A stretch of DNA of 9,837 bases. It comes from an uncultured Prevotella sp. (GTDB lineage: Bacteria; Bacteroidota; Bacteroidia; Bacteroidales; Bacteroidaceae). The DNA is taken from the NCBI GenBank assembly GCA_905198745.1, contig CAJKDU010000062.1, forward strand, positions 1 to 9,837, given 5' to 3'. This document shows, piece by piece, positions 8,101 to 9,837 of this stretch; within the stretch, counting starts at the first letter, position 1, and every line of letters starts with the position of its first letter. The notes beneath the pieces are model-generated. The model was given only the letters and a program-made list of their open reading frames with translations. It ran no database searches and had not been told where the DNA came from. The position numbers and the translations under genes were made by a program.

Positions 8101-8565
8101 GAGTCCTATGGCCAATGCCATTTCTTCCTTGATTTCCTTGTCTTTGGTGAGTGTGTGGGCCGAGTCAAGATTGACCAGTGTCCACACTTTCGACTGCAGG
8201 TTTCCGGTAGGCTTCTTCCTGGCACGGGCCACGCTCCACGTGGCTTCGTAGTGGGTGCCGTTGCTGCCGGTGAAAGTCAGCGATACGAAAGCCTCGCCAG
8301 TGTTGCGGCGCATCAGCTGTCGGGGGTCACTGGCCTTCACGTCCTTGTCCACATCGGTGGTTCCTCCTTCCATGTTGTTGTTGTCCATCCGCGGGGTGTC
8401 ACCATAGAGTGCCAGGCAGATGGCGTCGAGGATGGTGGACTTGCCGGCACCGGTTTTGCCGGTGATGAGAAACACTTCACTGTCGGCAAGAGGATGCGCC
8501 TCGAAGTCGATCACCGCATCTTGTATGGAAGCAATGTTATGTATGGTAAGTTTCTGTATTTTCAT
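5158..8565 (-). CDS. sbcC: SbcC, Rad50-like ATPase subunit of the SbcCD nuclease
   Basis: SbcC is the ATPase and tether of the SbcCD complex, which opens and trims DNA hairpins and protein-blocked ends during repair and replication. The 1135 residues are a little longer than the E. coli protein (about 1050) and show the full SMC/Rad50 layout. Walker A GKTGAGKST is at 36-44. Two long Gln/Glu/Lys-rich coiled-coil arms, about 200-530 and 570-950, flank a central zinc hook CPVC at 548-551 (Cys548, Cys551). The ABC signature ISGGES is at 1038-1043, Walker B TLFIDEGFG at 1065-1073 with Asp1069 and Glu1070, and the switch histidine in GIISHVEE is His1103. All key residues are present. The gene starts 22 bases after sbcD and ends 15 bases before yjbQ, which supports one operon. 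The ATG at 8565 gives the standard MKIQKLTIHNIASI start. Confidence 0.97.
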   Translation of the reverse strand: MKIQKLTIHNIASIQDAVIDFEAHPLADSEVFLITGKTGAGKSTILDAICLALYGDTPRMDNNNMEGGTTDVDKDVKASDPRQLMRRNTGEAFVSLTFTGSNGTHYEATWSVARARKKPTGNLQSKVWTLVNLDSAHTLTKDKEIKEEMALAIGLDFQQFCRTTLLAQGEFTRFLNSHDAEKAQILEKITGVDIYSKIGAKIYAVTSDKKLRYEEAQRQVDGTQTLSEESIEEKQAELASLDKELAEVKQQTDNCKNSLLWLTDEEQLSKRVAATQQAYEKSLSAVQSEDFRQQELLLKQWTQTIDARHRLHLLGDAVRSIDKLQQARSQQKEEYDRLRGALCYEEKEKERLNKEKEKTETLLEAMAPKTSAYDKAQVIVGQLTLMNACREKTRQLQCEAETEQQTLTQVFVPRLEKATEQARQAQSVLTELQSQQDQAEKALQDLHLPALRTRRDEALEKRTRIARALEHLATLERTRALRTEAKQQIDLKEQLIDQKETERKTLQPLLLEADTRRKACKDMLEAQRNSVDKWAKSMRRILKMGDLCPVCHQPITLEWPHEEELDLLFKQSEDTYNRAEKAYGELESQCNKLEAEVKAQRALATQMKTSYDKDKSVEQAERMAKESCEQCQIDRIDNTTPTALQEAEEATNRSTEEIEQNIKVGEQEELRVKMLQEKWKKQSSLVGKLNMQAQQAQQDVEKSKLKVSELTRQQQDRQQESVKAENTLAAWLDTNVWGDNWKTSPLAFAHQMEEESKTYEDRKKAMQELEQQIERQTYFCQSVNDSIKSIDANMPQWAATVAATPQRMADLTARVNRLSTSLSALQSQLQTAVKSREDNQAWLNQFLEQHQELTSDKLTALDALTSAEIDRRKQELDLLRSQAVSQKALLESILNQQKAHLEKRPALASDDTQEGLAAKISGQETRLNEIGERKGAVAQELKADSEKKLLLGTLMEETKKRKEEYTKWDRLNQLLGDAKGTSFRKIAQSYVLASLIRSANSYMKTLTDRYTLHVEPGTFVISLEDAYQGFVRRAATTISGGESFLVSLSLALALSDMGSQLSVDTLFIDEGFGTLSGEPLQHAINTLQSLRAQSGRHVGIISHVEELQERIPVQIQVRQEGNNSFSTVHVVPEEE

Positions 8566-8587
8566 GCTTTGTGCTTCTTGTGTTTGA

Positions 8588-9757
8588 TTAAAGGTTTGGG
8601 TTGTCCTGTTGTGTCAAGGCGAGTGCCTGGTTGAAGAGTTCTTGCATGTCGTCATCAAAATCCACGCCTTTGTCTTCAGCATACCTACGGGCTATGTCAA
8701 TGGGTTTTTCCTCCTGGAATTCTTCCACGGTGAGCACCTTCTCGTCCGCTGTATGGCGGTCTTTTCTCCGTGCGTTGATCACGCAAAAACGACACCGCTT
8801 GCCTGTGGCGGCAGCTTGTGCGTCCATATTGGCGTTGGAGGGGAGAAAGGTGTCGGTTTCCACATTGAGTCTGATGTAGGCCGGTATGTCGTCGGGAAAA
8901 TCCTTGAGCAGTTGGAGTGCCTTGTCCCACGAGTCGAAACCTTTGGAGGGAAGGGTCACCAGAGGGTGCGGATTGTCTATGGCGATGGTTTTCACCCTTG
9001 GCTTGTCACCGTGCCTGTCTATTTCCACCAGGCTCACGGAGTGTTCGTAGGCTTCGTCGAAGCCCACGGCTATGGGTGTGCCAGAGTAGCGCACGTTGTG
9101 CCGCCCGGTGTGGATGAACTGTGCGTGGTGTATGTGGCCGAGAGCCAGATAGTCGTAGCCCGTGCCGAGGTCTTCAATGTTGAGTGTGTCGATGCCGCCG
9201 ACAGAAAGGTCGGTGGCGTCCTGATGGCCCGTGAAGTCGCATCCCCTCACGGTGGTGTGTGCCATCATTACCACAGGCAGATGGGTGGTGTCGTGGTCTG
9301 TGGCCAGGTCGATGAGTTGCTGGAAAATGCCGTCAGGCAGGTTGCGCTCATGGCAGTAGGGCAGGGCAATCACCTTCCCCTTGCCGGGAATGTCGATGAT
9401 ATGGGTTTCGGGATGGTCATGGTCCAGACATCCTATGGCATACACGCCGAGGGCTTGCCACGGTTTGCGGAACACTTCATGGCGCGAACCGCTGTCGTGG
9501 TTGCCGGAAGTGGCAATGATGACCATGCCGGGATGGGCGGTGTGGAGCCGCATGATGGCTTCCGAAAACAGGGTCTGTGTGGAAGCCGAGGGCTGAGCGG
9601 TGTGGTACACGTCGCCTGAGAGGAGAAACACGTCGGGCTTTTCCCTGCCTGCTATGTCCACCATTTGGTCTATCATGGATTGCTGTTCCTCGGTGCGGTC
9701 GTAATTGTAGAGCGTATGCCCAAGGTGCCAGTCGCTTGTGTGCAGAATTTTCATCAT
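8588..9757 (-). CDS. sbcD: SbcD, Mre11-like nuclease subunit of SbcCD
   Basis: SbcD is the manganese-dependent exo/endonuclease partner of SbcC. The 389 residues match the usual length of about 380-420. The calcineurin-like phosphoesterase motifs are complete: HTSDWHLG with Asp9 and His11, SGDVYH with Asp49 and His52, TSGNHDS with Asn86-His87-Asp88, MMAH with His167, and LGHIHH with His208 and His210. Motif II ends in histidine as in Mre11 proteins, where E. coli SbcD has aspartate; this is normal variation. The C-terminal part (about 270-389) is the DNA-binding and SbcC-contact region and is less conserved. Two tandem ATG codons (9757 and 9754) are possible starts; most SbcD proteins begin at the second, which would give 388 residues. 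It is the first gene of the sbcD-sbcC-yjbQ group. Confidence 0.97.
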   Translation of the reverse strand: MMKILHTSDWHLGHTLYNYDRTEEQQSMIDQMVDIAGREKPDVFLLSGDVYHTAQPSASTQTLFSEAIMRLHTAHPGMVIIATSGNHDSGSRHEVFRKPWQALGVYAIGCLDHDHPETHIIDIPGKGKVIALPYCHERNLPDGIFQQLIDLATDHDTTHLPVVMMAHTTVRGCDFTGHQDATDLSVGGIDTLNIEDLGTGYDYLALGHIHHAQFIHTGRHNVRYSGTPIAVGFDEAYEHSVSLVEIDRHGDKPRVKTIAIDNPHPLVTLPSKGFDSWDKALQLLKDFPDDIPAYIRLNVETDTFLPSNANMDAQAAATGKRCRFCVINARRKDRHTADEKVLTVEEFQEEKPIDIARRYAEDKGVDFDDDMQELFNQALALTQQDNPNL

Positions 9758-9837
9758 AAGTTTAAGGGCGTTGTTTGATAGTTACAAATTTAGATAAAAT
9801 TTCCGAATTATAAGCCAGTTGGGATAAAAAACAGAAA
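9758..9837 (-). promoter_or_regulatory. probable promoter region of the sbcD-sbcC-yjbQ operon
   Basis: Read on the - strand, TAAATTTG (9792-9785) fits the Bacteroidota -7 consensus TAnnTTTG exactly and lies 27 bases before the first sbcD ATG, which would give a leader of about 20 bases. The region is AT-rich. About 20 bases further upstream, where a TTTG-like -33 element is expected, I find only CTGG, a weak match. The window ends here, so the upstream gene and any other promoter are unseen. Confidence 0.45.

Noticed and set aside
7861..8634. A 257-codon + strand frame opposite the start of sbcC
   Set aside because: It is antisense to the Walker A region of sbcC, Cys/Val/Leu-rich and without recognisable motifs.
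8609..9619. A 336-codon open frame on the + strand opposite sbcD
   Set aside because: It is antisense to a gene with every SbcD motif. Its Val/Gly/His-rich translation looks like the complement of sbcD codons, with no domain.
1..9837. Search for CRISPR arrays, tRNA genes, insertion sequences, defence genes or phage genes
   Set aside because: None was seen. Six clear housekeeping-type genes with short intergenic gaps account for nearly all of the window.

Overview
The window looks like ordinary chromosome of a Bacteroidota species, most likely order Bacteroidales and perhaps close to Prevotella. This rests on A-rich leaders without Shine-Dalgarno sequences in front of the start codons, a TAnnTTTG-type -7 promoter element upstream of sbcD, and the general look of the proteins. 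It is an inference, not a database result. I see no tRNA, rRNA, CRISPR array, transposon or phage gene.

Two gene groups converge. On the + strand are fabD (103-990; malonyl-CoA:ACP transacylase), a GH13 alpha-amylase-family gene (1028-3181) and an M18 aminopeptidase gene (3268-4611). fabD and the GH13 gene are 37 bases apart and probably share a transcript. A terminator-like hairpin (3194-3240) separates the GH13 gene from the aminopeptidase gene. On the - strand, read from the right end, are sbcD (9757-8588), sbcC (8565-5158) and a YjbQ/UPF0047 gene (5142-4732). Their gaps of 22 and 15 bases fit one operon. The groups meet at 4612-4731, which holds a perfect 12-bp stem-loop (4631-4670).

SbcD (Mre11-like nuclease) and SbcC (Rad50-like ATPase with a central zinc hook) form a DNA-end-processing complex and carry all the motifs expected for activity. 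FabD feeds malonyl units into fatty-acid synthesis. The aminopeptidase trims peptides in the cytoplasm.

The most unusual object is the 717-residue GH13 protein. After a complete amylase-like part with all catalytic residues (about 1-560), the same frame continues without a linker into about 157 residues with the HxxxH and CxxxH zinc motifs of AlaX / alanyl-threonyl-tRNA synthetase editing domains. A sugar hydrolase thus appears to be fused to a putative tRNA trans-editing domain. An in-frame ATG lies exactly at the junction, so the editing domain might also be made alone.
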